NCBI GenBank assembly: GCA_964534315.1
Contig: CAZHOV010000062.1
Coordinates: 1 to 29,668, forward strand
DNA from: CAZHOV01 sp964534315
GTDB taxonomy: Bacteria > Bacteroidota > Bacteroidia > Chitinophagales > Saprospiraceae
DNA: 29,668 nucleotides
Direction of reading: 5' to 3'
Shown here: one piece after another, positions 14,497 to 21,827 of the stretch
Position numbering within the stretch: the first letter of the stretch is position 1
Layout of the letters: each line of letters opens with the position of its first letter
Made by a program: the position numbers and the translations under genes
Notes under the pieces: generated by a model
Database searches by the model: none
Seen by the model: only the letters and a program-made list of their open reading frames with translations
Told to the model about the DNA's origin: nothing

Positions 14497-16674
14497 ATGA
14501 AACACACATTTACCCTATCGTTACTATTATTTACCTGCATCCTTTTTTCCCAATCCTTTGATACTGATCTAAGTGTTCAACTCTCCGCCCAGATTGATCC
14601 GAATGCTCCATCTATCACCCTTCAGTGGTTGCTTCATGACGATGCGACCACCTACAGTATTCACCGAAAGTTAAAAAATCAAACCTCCTGGGGTCCCGAA
14701 ATAGCTGAGTTGGATGGTTCTGAAAACACCTTTACCGATACTGAGGTAGAGGTAGGAGAGGCTTATGAATACAGAGTAATCAAATCAGGGAACCTGACTG
14801 GCTATGGCTACATCTATGCAGGTGTAGAGCTTCCGGCGATTAATTACCGGGGAAGGCTTCTTCTACTGATCGATTCTACTTATGACGCGCCCTTACAAAA
14901 TGAGATCCACCGCCTGATTCGCGACATAGAAGGCGATGGGTGGTCAGTGACTACTCATTTTATATCTCCTGCCCAATCTGTGCCTTCTGTTAAAGATACA
15001 ATCATCAATTGGTACGACCTTGCACCCGACGATAGTGAGGCCATTTTCTTATTAGGCCATATTCCGGTCCCATACTCCGGGAATATTGCCCCCGATGGCC
15101 ATAACGATCACCAGGGAGCCTGGCCGGCCGATGCCTACTATGGAGATATTAACGGAAATTGGACGGACTTCTCCATTAATAACACATCGGCCGGCGATAT
15201 GCGAAATCACAATGTCCCGGGCGATGGCAAATTTGATCAGAGCATTATTCCTTCTGATATTGAATTACAGGTGGGTAGAGTAGACCTCTCCAACCTTCCT
15301 GCTTTCCAGGATAATGAGATAGAACTCACCAGAACTTATCTCGACAAAAACCACGCGTTTAGAAATGGCCAGATCAATGTCACTCGAAGGGGAATGATCG
15401 AAAATAATTTTGGTAGCTTTAATGAGGGATTTGCGCAAAATGGCTGGAAAAACTTTTCCACCATGTTTGGCCCAGATAGTGTTAGTTATCAAGACTACCT
15501 AAGCACACTAAACTCAGAAAGCTATATGTGGTCCTATGGTTGTGGCGCTGGTTCATATACCAGTTGTGGAGGAGTGATCAATACCAACCAATTCGCAACC
15601 GATTCAGTCCAAACGATTTTTACCATTCTATTCGGAAGCTATTTTGGAGATTGGGATCGCTCAAATAACCTGTTAAGAGCAGCGCTGGGATCAGGTACGG
15701 TACTCGCAAATTTCTGGGCAGGTCGGCCCAATTGGCAAGTTCATCATATGGCCCTTGGGGAAACAATAGGATATAGTACCCGATTATCTCAAAACAATTC
15801 CACTATAACTTATACTACTGGCTTCGGCGCGCGCAACATTCATATTTCGCTAATGGGTGACCCTTCATTGCGCATGCACTATCTCAAACCAATAGCTTCT
15901 CTGGACCTGGAAGAAGAAGCTAGTCATGTACAAATAAGTTGGGACCATTCGCAAGAGCTGAATATTATCGGCTATCATATATTCCGAAAAGAAACAGGAA
16001 CCGAAGACCTTGTACGGCTGACCAATACGCCTGTTTCAGGATTAAATTTTGTAGATTCTTGTTTACAAGTAGGTAGTCATTATACCTATTCTGTCAGACC
16101 TGTTAAACTTGAACTTTCCGCCAGTGGGACCTATTACAATATGGGAACTGGAATTTCGGATACGATTACGATAACAGAGGAATCGGAAATCGTTGCAGGA
16201 CTTAGCAAATATGTTAATGACTACACCGTAGAATTCGAAAATTTGTCCGCCAATGCGGTAAGCCTTTTCTGGGATTTTGGCAATAATCAAACCTCCTCAG
16301 AAGAAAACCCGACAGTCACTTACGCTGAAAACGGAACTTATTTAGTTACCTTAATTGCAACAAATAATTGCGGCCTCTCCGATACTTTATATACCTCTGT
16401 GACCATAGAAGTTTCTTCTATTTTTTCAGCATATGAAACCCGGAATATTTCTATTTATCCTAACCCGGCAACCTCTGAAATTTTTGTTTCGGTTCCGGGT
16501 TTAAAAAACGGACAAATGGCTATCTTCTCAACGAACGGGAAGATAATGGCCCGGCATATACTTAAAAAGGAAAATCAAGCCATAAAAATTGGAACCCTTC
16601 CCAAAGGAATGTACCTTGTGCGGGTGGCAGATGAAAATAAAAATTGGTATATTACCAAATTGTTAGTTCAGTAG
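14497..16674 (+). CDS. T9SS-exported protein with a gingipain (C25)-like core
   Basis: A 725-residue secreted protein. I start it at the ATG at 14497, which gives a clean signal peptide ('MKHTFTLSLLLFTCILFSQS'); an in-frame TTG at 14410 would add 29 unlikely residues. Order of parts: fibronectin III-like region (about 25-110); a core (about 117-463) with 'RLLLLIDS', 'FLLGHIPVPY', 'AYYGDINGNW', 'VGRVDLSNLP', 'LFGSYFGDWD' and 'LMGDPSLRM'; a second FN3-like region (about 470-555); a PKD domain (about 572-640, 'FWDFGNNQTSSEENPTVTY'); and a T9SS type A sorting domain from 'SIYPNPA' at 652. The core resembles peptidase C25, but the expected His and Cys are not seen (GCG where gingipain has GHG). 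It may be a non-peptidase relative. The protein should be anchored at or released from the cell surface. Confidence 0.8.
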   Translation: MKHTFTLSLLLFTCILFSQSFDTDLSVQLSAQIDPNAPSITLQWLLHDDATTYSIHRKLKNQTSWGPEIAELDGSENTFTDTEVEVGEAYEYRVIKSGNLTGYGYIYAGVELPAINYRGRLLLLIDSTYDAPLQNEIHRLIRDIEGDGWSVTTHFISPAQSVPSVKDTIINWYDLAPDDSEAIFLLGHIPVPYSGNIAPDGHNDHQGAWPADAYYGDINGNWTDFSINNTSAGDMRNHNVPGDGKFDQSIIPSDIELQVGRVDLSNLPAFQDNEIELTRTYLDKNHAFRNGQINVTRRGMIENNFGSFNEGFAQNGWKNFSTMFGPDSVSYQDYLSTLNSESYMWSYGCGAGSYTSCGGVINTNQFATDSVQTIFTILFGSYFGDWDRSNNLLRAALGSGTVLANFWAGRPNWQVHHMALGETIGYSTRLSQNNSTITYTTGFGARNIHISLMGDPSLRMHYLKPIASLDLEEEASHVQISWDHSQELNIIGYHIFRKETGTEDLVRLTNTPVSGLNFVDSCLQVGSHYTYSVRPVKLELSASGTYYNMGTGISDTITITEESEIVAGLSKYVNDYTVEFENLSANAVSLFWDFGNNQTSSEENPTVTYAENGTYLVTLIATNNCGLSDTLYTSVTIEVSSIFSAYETRNISIYPNPATSEIFVSVPGLKNGQMAIFSTNGKIMARHILKKENQAIKIGTLPKGMYLVRVADENKNWYITKLLVQ

Positions 16675-16693
16675 TTTTCTATAAATAGTTTTG
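16660..16693 (+). promoter_or_regulatory. Candidate promoter of dnaX
   Basis: TTG (16660-16662), 23 bases, TAGTTTTG (16686-16693), 78 bases before the ATG. The spacing is at the upper limit, and the -33 part lies inside the end of the upstream gene. Confidence 0.4.
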
Positions 16694-16739
16694 TTTAATT
16701 GTTGGATCGTTCAATTGTTTTATTCTTAAATTTCAATTT

Positions 16740-16763
16740 AACCGTTCAACCTTTCAACCGTTC
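16740..16763. repeat. Octamer tandem repeat upstream of dnaX
   Basis: Three units with an 8-base period: AACCGTTC, AACCTTTC, AACCGTTC. It ends eight bases before the dnaX start codon, in its mRNA leader. Confidence 0.75.
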
Positions 16764-16771
16764 GACTCCTA

Positions 16772-18526
16772 ATGAGTGATTTCATCGTATCGGCCCGAAA
16801 ATATCGACCTCAACGTTTTGATGAAGTAGTGGGGCAGCAACATGTTTCGCTTACGTTAAAAAATGCCCTGCAAACAGGACACCTGGCACATGCATTTCTA
16901 TTCTGCGGGCCTAGGGGAGTAGGTAAGACCACCTGCGCAAGGATCCTGGCCAAAGTCATCAATTGCGAAAACCCGACCGATGATTATGAAGCCTGCAACG
17001 TCTGTTCATCCTGCCAGGCTTTTAGCCAGAATGCTTCTTTTAATATAACCGAACTAGATGCCGCTTCCAACAACAGCGTCGAGCATATCCGCGCATTGAT
17101 CGAACAAGTGCGCTTCCAACCTCAGCAAGGGAGATACAAAGTATTCATTATCGATGAGGTGCATATGCTTTCTCAACAAGCCTTCAATGCCTTTCTCAAA
17201 ACCCTGGAAGAACCCCCTTCCTACGCCATCTTCATTCTGGCTACGACCGAAAAACATAAAATCATTCCGACCATCCTTTCAAGATGTCAGATCTTTGATT
17301 TTAGAAGGATTCAGGTAAGCGCCATCGTTGATCACCTACAACAGATCTGTCAAAAAGAAGGAATTCAAGCTGACAAAAACGCCCTGCACATCATTGCCCA
17401 AAAAGCAGACGGCGCTCTACGGGATGCCCTCTCTATTTTTGACCGGATGATCTCCTTTTCTTCCAATGCTATCACCTATGAGTCGGTCATCCAAAACCTC
17501 AATGTGCTCGACTATGACTACTATTTTAAAATCGTAGACTTTCTATTATCCGAAAATCTCTCCCAAACCCTATTGCTCTTTGATGAAATATTGAATAAAG
17601 GGTTCGAATCAGACATCTTCCTGCTAGGTCTGGCCGAACACCTCCGTAATGTGCTCGTCTGTAAAGATCCCTTAACGGTTTCTCTGCTGGAAGTTAGTGA
17701 AGAGGTGGAAGAAAGCTATAAAAACCAAGCAGCTCTTGCTCCAAAGAACTGGCTCCTCTCTGCCCTCGATATTGCCAATGACTGCGATGTAAACTTTAAA
17801 ATGGCCAAAAATAAGCGCTTACATGTAGAAATGGCTCTAATGAAAATGGCCTATATCAATAGTGTCACAACTATTCAACAAGCTGCCCCTCAAACCACTC
17901 AAAAAAAAACTCCTGAACAATCCTCTTCACCCCAAAATCCAGTAATCCAACAATCTCCTCAGTCCTCTCAATCCTCTCAATCCAACAATCCAACAATCCA
18001 ACAACCCCAAAATCCCTCAACCCAAAAATCTCCCAACACTCCTCCGATTAAACAATCTAAAAAGTTTAATACCCCAAAAATCGCATCCATCGATGCTCTT
18101 GCTAAAGAAATGGACTCCAAAAAGGAAACCGCTTCCCAATCAGTTCAACCGCTCAATCTGGAACTGGTACTCAAAACCTGGAAAGAGTACGCCGACACCC
18201 TTCAGTCTCCCTCAGCTAAAAATGCCCTTTATAACGCCAATGTGGAAATTGGCGGTGATCGACAACTTCTGGTAAAGGTAGCTTCTGGCCTCAATAAAGG
18301 ACTGATTCAACAAGAAACCACTTTAATGGATCATCTACGACAAGTACTTCAACTGAAAAACCTCGAATTGAAAATCATTATTGACGAAACCCTGACCCCT
18401 AAAAAAACCGCCAAGAAGCCTAAAAAACCATTGACGGTGAAAGAAAAATACGATAAAATGGTGCAAGCAAATCCATTAGTTCAAGAATTCAGAAAACGAT
18501 TTGACCTGAAAGCAGACCAAGAATAG
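16772..18526 (+). CDS. dnaX: DNA polymerase III subunits gamma/tau
   Basis: A 584-residue clamp-loader ATPase of the replisome. Domain I has Walker A 'GPRGVGKT' (46-53), zinc-binding cysteines C65, C75, C78 and C81, Walker B/DExx 'IDEVHMLS' (127-134) and the arginine-finger motif 'TILSRCQIF'. Domains II-III extend to about 370. A Gln/Ser/Pro-rich linker follows (about 372-430), then a C-terminal region with 'LVLKTWKEYADTLQSPSAKNALYNANVEI' reminiscent of tau domain V, and a Lys-rich tail. At codons 377-380 nine A in a row (17901-17909) sit just after domain III; a -1 shift there meets TGA at 17914-17916, giving a 381-residue gamma-like product. The linker also contains an octamer repeat. A terminator follows at 18603. 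Confidence 0.95.
   Translation: MSDFIVSARKYRPQRFDEVVGQQHVSLTLKNALQTGHLAHAFLFCGPRGVGKTTCARILAKVINCENPTDDYEACNVCSSCQAFSQNASFNITELDAASNNSVEHIRALIEQVRFQPQQGRYKVFIIDEVHMLSQQAFNAFLKTLEEPPSYAIFILATTEKHKIIPTILSRCQIFDFRRIQVSAIVDHLQQICQKEGIQADKNALHIIAQKADGALRDALSIFDRMISFSSNAITYESVIQNLNVLDYDYYFKIVDFLLSENLSQTLLLFDEILNKGFESDIFLLGLAEHLRNVLVCKDPLTVSLLEVSEEVEESYKNQAALAPKNWLLSALDIANDCDVNFKMAKNKRLHVEMALMKMAYINSVTTIQQAAPQTTQKKTPEQSSSPQNPVIQQSPQSSQSSQSNNPTIQQPQNPSTQKSPNTPPIKQSKKFNTPKIASIDALAKEMDSKKETASQSVQPLNLELVLKTWKEYADTLQSPSAKNALYNANVEIGGDRQLLVKVASGLNKGLIQQETTLMDHLRQVLQLKNLELKIIIDETLTPKKTAKKPKKPLTVKEKYDKMVQANPLVQEFRKRFDLKADQE
17901..17916 (+). promoter_or_regulatory. dnaX: Candidate programmed slippage site in dnaX
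   Basis: Nine A at 17901-17909 read in frame as CAA-AAA-AAA-ACT, which includes the classic slippery heptamer A-AAA-AAA. A -1 ribosomal shift, or one extra A in the mRNA, gives AAC-TCC-TGA and stops at once. Loss of one A stops at TAA, 17943-17945. No clear downstream hairpin is visible, which favours transcript slippage, the mechanism known for Thermus dnaX at a run of nine A. Confidence 0.6.
17979..18002. repeat. Octamer tandem repeat inside dnaX
   Basis: Three perfect copies of AATCCAAC. Because 8 is not a multiple of 3, gain or loss of one unit would shift the reading frame. It lies in the low-complexity linker. Confidence 0.85.
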
Positions 18527-18602
18527 CCACTAAATGAAGCAAAAAATGGCTTCACCAAGACAGTTCACCTATCTAAATTTAACACTTTAAAACAGCTAAT
18601 TA

Positions 18603-18629
18603 CCAAAAGCGTTATACTTTTGGTTTTTT
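18603..18629 (+). terminator. Rho-independent terminator of dnaX
   Basis: CCAAAAG (18603-18609), loop CGTTATA, CTTTTGG (18617-18623), then six T. It lies 76 bases after the dnaX stop. The same bases include TACTTTTG (18615-18622), a possible -7 element for the downstream regulator gene. Confidence 0.65.
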
Positions 18630-18666
18630 CCTGAAAATCTTTATTCATTTACAAATCCTTGCCATT

Positions 18667-19356
18667 ATGGATCAGTCTTTCTGGTATTTAGAAAATATTG
18701 ACGTCACTGGAATCTTTTGCCCCAAAAAGCTAAAAATGGGCGCTATGGAAGCGCATCCTCAAAAAACATTCAAAAAAAGTGACTACATCTATCTCCCTGA
18801 AGAACAATCAGATCATATCTTTTTTATCACTAATGGAAGAGTAAAAATAGGTACTTACTCGGATTCAGGTAAAGAAATTACTAAAGCCATCCTTTCCAAT
18901 GGAGAAGTTTTTGGAGAACTCGGGCTCATCGGCGAAAAAAAACGAAGGGATTTTGCCTTCGCCATGGAAGAAACAATGGTCTGCATCCTTTCTATAGATG
19001 AAGCCAAATCGCTGATGCGCGAACGTAATGCACTAAGCCTATTTCTTATGAATATTCTCGGAAATCGAGTCCTCGAAATGGAAAAAAGACTAGAATCACT
19101 GGTCTTCAAAGATTCCCGAACCCGCATCGTAGAATTCCTTCAGGATCTCGCCCACAAAAAAGGACAACGAGTTGGTTATGAAATGGTTGTTCGCAAATTC
19201 CTGACCCACCAGGAAATCGCTAACCTCACTGCTACTTCCAGACAAACCGTCACCACCGTACTCAACGAACTCCGAAATAAGGAAATCCTCAAATTCGACC
19301 GGCGCCGCCTCCTCATCCGTGACATGGAAAAGCTGGCCGCTGAAGCAGTAGTATAG
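18667..19356 (+). CDS. Crp/Fnr family transcription regulator
   Basis: A 229-residue regulator. The N-terminal cyclic-nucleotide-binding-like beta roll covers about 15-125, with 'YIYLPEEQSDHIFFITNGRVKI' strands and 'VFGELGLIGEKKRRDFAFA' at 81-99, where the phosphate-binding cassette of Crp would be. There the 'RS' pair that contacts cAMP in Crp is 'RD', so cAMP binding is doubtful. A dimerisation helix (about 112-145) leads to the winged helix at about 150-222 with recognition part 'LTHQEIANLTATSRQTVTTVLNELR' in shortened form around 179-203. There is no N-terminal cysteine cluster of the Fnr iron-sulphur type, so redox sensing is not indicated. The signal and targets are unknown. It stands alone between dnaX and pyrD. 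Confidence 0.9.
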   Translation: MDQSFWYLENIDVTGIFCPKKLKMGAMEAHPQKTFKKSDYIYLPEEQSDHIFFITNGRVKIGTYSDSGKEITKAILSNGEVFGELGLIGEKKRRDFAFAMEETMVCILSIDEAKSLMRERNALSLFLMNILGNRVLEMEKRLESLVFKDSRTRIVEFLQDLAHKKGQRVGYEMVVRKFLTHQEIANLTATSRQTVTTVLNELRNKEILKFDRRRLLIRDMEKLAAEAVV

Positions 19357-19391
19357 GCTTGTTCAGAAAGTAAATATTCCCCACTCTTTAC

Positions 19392-19399
19392 TATCTTTG
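19392..19399 (+). promoter_or_regulatory. Candidate -7 element for pyrD
   Basis: TATCTTTG, 23 bases before the GTG start. Sequence and distance match those upstream of the CPBP protease and phosphopantetheinyl transferase genes. No TTG at the expected -33 distance. Confidence 0.4.
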
Positions 19400-19422
19400 T
19401 CCTACATCAAAATTATTAGTTA

Positions 19423-20463
19423 GTGTACAACTTGCTCAAACCTTTACTGTTCTTACTTCCTGCTGAAAAAGCACACTATTTTACGCTTTCCTTGCTAAAA
19501 TTTACCTTAAATATTCCCATTGTCAGCACACTGTTCAAAAATTTTTATACGATCAAATCCGAAAAACTGAACAGAAAACTAATGGGACTCACTTTCCCCA
19601 ATCCCGTTGGTCTGGCGGCAGGATTCGATAAAGATGGCAAATCCTTCAGAGAAATGGCTAGCCTCGGATTCGGATTTATAGAATTAGGCACCGTAACCCC
19701 CAAGCCACAATCGGGCAACCCAACTCCCCGCCTCTTTCGTCTTCCTGCAGATGAGGCACTTATAAATCGTATGGGATTCAATAATGATGGGGTAGAAGCA
19801 CTAGTCAACCGACTGAAAAAAGGAACACCCGAAAATCTGGTGATCGGGGGAAATATCGGAAAAAATAAAATTACCCCCAACGAAAAAGCGGTGGACGATT
19901 ATACCTACTGCTTCGAACAATTATTCCCTTATGTCGACTATTTCGTGGTCAATGTAAGCTCTCCCAATACGCCAAACCTTCGAGCCCTTCAAGATAAAGA
20001 ACCGCTCACCCAACTCTTATCTACCCTCCAAACCGTCAATCAACAAAAGTCAACGCCCAAACCCATTCTCCTGAAAATCGCTCCCGACTTATCCAATGCA
20101 CAACTTGACGATATTATCGAAATAATTGGTCGAACCAAGCTCGATGGATTAATTGCAACCAATACCACCATAAATCGCGATCATCTCCAAACTTCTGATG
20201 AAAAAATTCGTAACATAGGAGCAGGAGGATTAAGCGGTGCGCCCCTCACGCAGCGTTCTTTTGAAATTCTGCGTTACCTTAAAGAACGCCTTTCAAAAAA
20301 CACTATAATTATCTCTGTAGGGGGAATTAATTCGCCTGAAGAAGTGTTAAAAAGGTTAAAAGCAGGTGCCGATTTAATACAAATCTATACTGGCTTGGTT
20401 TACGAAGGTCCAGGTATCGTGAAAAGGATCAATAAACGCCTTCTTAAAACTCAAAACGCTTAA
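19423..20463 (+). CDS. pyrD: Dihydroorotate dehydrogenase, quinone-linked (class 2)
   Basis: A 346-residue membrane-associated FMN enzyme that oxidises dihydroorotate to orotate in pyrimidine synthesis and passes electrons to quinone. The N-terminal helical extension (about 1-45, 'PLLFLLPAEKAHYFTLSLLK') marks class 2. The FMN barrel follows, with 'NPVGLAAGFDKDG' (60-72), 'GTVTPKPQSGNPTPRLFRL' (89-107), 'NRMGFNNDG' and the catalytic 'NVSSPNTPNLR' (177-187), where class 2 uses Ser as base. 'GGLSGAPL' and 'ISVGGI' bind the FMN phosphate. The start is GTG at 19423; the protein then has the usual N-terminal length. No other pyr gene is nearby. Confidence 0.96.
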   Translation: MYNLLKPLLFLLPAEKAHYFTLSLLKFTLNIPIVSTLFKNFYTIKSEKLNRKLMGLTFPNPVGLAAGFDKDGKSFREMASLGFGFIELGTVTPKPQSGNPTPRLFRLPADEALINRMGFNNDGVEALVNRLKKGTPENLVIGGNIGKNKITPNEKAVDDYTYCFEQLFPYVDYFVVNVSSPNTPNLRALQDKEPLTQLLSTLQTVNQQKSTPKPILLKIAPDLSNAQLDDIIEIIGRTKLDGLIATNTTINRDHLQTSDEKIRNIGAGGLSGAPLTQRSFEILRYLKERLSKNTIIISVGGINSPEEVLKRLKAGADLIQIYTGLVYEGPGIVKRINKRLLKTQNA

Positions 20464-20625
20464 TATCCACAGTTTATAGAGCACACCCTCTCCTCAAAGC
20501 AGTTCCAACTTTAAACGAGGATCACTAACATTGTATTGACCAAGTTGTCCCAAACATTTATTAACAACTTATAGTGTTACTAATTTACCCGGTTGGTAAT
20601 ACCATATACTAGAAACTATTGCGCC

Positions 20626-20796
20626 ATGATTATTTTCATGATCCTTTTAATCCTCTTTGGATTAAACACTGTACATCTTTATTATGATAGAAGTCAAAAC
20701 GTACTTAGAGACAGCCGGTTTTGGCTGGCCCTATTTGTCTTTTTTGTCCTGGCTTTTTTAGCCATAAGAGGAGCGATTTTTCAGCCGTTATTTTAA
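20626..20796 (+). CDS. Small two-helix membrane protein
   Basis: A 56-residue frame from an ATG at 20626; a TTG 33 bases earlier would add an unlikely polar stretch. It has two hydrophobic helices (about 1-20 and 33-49) separated by a charged loop 'YYDRSQNVLRDSRF'. I do not recognise a family. Composition and hydrophobicity look like a real small protein, but at this length that is not proof. It follows pyrD by 162 bases; a weak inverted repeat (AAGTTGT at 20542-20548 with ACAACTT at 20564-20570) lies between. Its stop overlaps that of nadC on the other strand by four bases. Confidence 0.55.
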   Translation: MIIFMILLILFGLNTVHLYYDRSQNVLRDSRFWLALFVFFVLAFLAIRGAIFQPLF

Positions 20797-21659
20797 CCAA
20801 CAACCTTTAAGCTCAAGTCAAGACTTTCAGCAGAATGTGTAAGAGCTCCTACGGAGATAAAGTCTACGCCGGTCCTTGCATATTCTCTGACATTGTGAAT
20901 GTTGATCCCTCCCGAAGCTTCTGTCTCAAATCGTTTATTAACAGTTGCCACTGCTTCCTGTAATAGCGGCAATTCAAAATTGTCTAGCATAATTCGCTCT
21001 ACTCCCCCCACTTCCAAAACCTGATGCAACTCAACCAAATTGCGAACCTCAATCGTCATAGCCAAATCCAGATTATTGTCGGCCTTGTACTTATGAATGG
21101 TCTCAATAGCCTGCCTTATTCCCCCACAAGCATCAATATGATTATCTTTCACCATAAATCGATCGTACAACCCAAACCGGTAATTGGTACATCCGCCTAA
21201 CCGAACCGCCCACTTCTCCAGAAACCGAATTAGCGGCGTCGTCTTTCGCGTATCCAATACCGTAACCGGTAAATCCTCAACCTCAAATGCAAATCGATTA
21301 CTCAATGTGGCAATGCCACTCATGCGCTGCATGGCATTCAGAATGATTCGCTCCACCTTCAAAAAAGCCCGTGCATTGCATGTTACCTCGAAACCTACAT
21401 CGCCAAAACTCATACTCTCTCCATCTGGAATAAGCGCCTCAAATATAGATGACGGATCAGCTTTCTTAAAAATAAATTCCGCCAACTCAACTCCCGCAAT
21501 GACTCCCGCATCCTTCACCAACAATTTTCCTTTTACCTCGCTTTCTTCAGGAATACACGCTAATGAGGTAAAATCACCTGGCCCCATATCCTCCGCTAAT
21601 GCCAGCTCCAAAAACAGTTCTAAATCTTCCACTTTTACACTTCCCATATCAATACTCAT
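20793..21659 (-). CDS. nadC: Nicotinate-nucleotide pyrophosphorylase (carboxylating)
   Basis: A 288-residue cytoplasmic enzyme (quinolinate phosphoribosyltransferase) that makes nicotinate mononucleotide from quinolinate and PRPP in de novo NAD synthesis. Characteristic motifs are 'ALAEDMGPGDFTS' near the start, 'VIAGVELAEFIF', 'NAMQRMSGIATLS', 'VLDTRKTTPLIR' (substrate-binding Arg and Lys), 'GGCTNYRFGLYDRFMVKDNHI', 'IEVRNLVEL', 'IMLDNF' and the late 'ASGGINIHNVREYA' with 'ISVGALTHS'. Length and order are normal. Neither nadA nor nadB is in the window, so its pathway partners lie elsewhere. A TACCTTTG element 44 bases upstream could drive it. Confidence 0.97.
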   Translation of the reverse strand: MSIDMGSVKVEDLELFLELALAEDMGPGDFTSLACIPEESEVKGKLLVKDAGVIAGVELAEFIFKKADPSSIFEALIPDGESMSFGDVGFEVTCNARAFLKVERIILNAMQRMSGIATLSNRFAFEVEDLPVTVLDTRKTTPLIRFLEKWAVRLGGCTNYRFGLYDRFMVKDNHIDACGGIRQAIETIHKYKADNNLDLAMTIEVRNLVELHQVLEVGGVERIMLDNFELPLLQEAVATVNKRFETEASGGINIHNVREYARTGVDFISVGALTHSAESLDLSLKVVG

Positions 21660-21703
21660 ATTATTCGTTTTGATTATGCAATGGACTTTCTGAAAAATTG
21701 ACG

Positions 21704-21711
21704 CAAAGGTA
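21704..21711 (-). promoter_or_regulatory. Candidate -7 element for nadC
   Basis: The minus strand reads TACCTTTG, identical to the -7 elements of the histidine kinase and the putative rRNA promoters. No TTTG at the right upstream distance (nearest 27 bases away). Confidence 0.4.
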
Positions 21712-21803
21712 ACCCTTTTTGAGTAAAAAGGAAAGCTTCAAAAACGATCTAACAACTTTATGACACTTTCGATTCAGTGAAAGAAAAAGATCTCTCCAAG
21801 TCG

Positions 21804-21827
21804 TTCTATCGCTCTATCGTTCTATCG
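21804..21827. repeat. Octamer tandem repeat abutting a stop codon
   Basis: TTCTATCG, CTCTATCG, TTCTATCG: three units of 8 bases. The tract ends at the base next to the stop codon (21828-21830) of the minus-strand ABC transporter gene. Confidence 0.8.

Noticed and set aside
18615..18622. TACTTTTG as a promoter -7 element for the Crp/Fnr regulator
   Set aside because: It is part of the terminator stem of dnaX and has no -33 partner, so I list it only as a remark.
20593..20625. A TTG start for the small membrane protein
   Set aside because: The added residues are polar and unlike a membrane protein start; the ATG at 20626 fits better.
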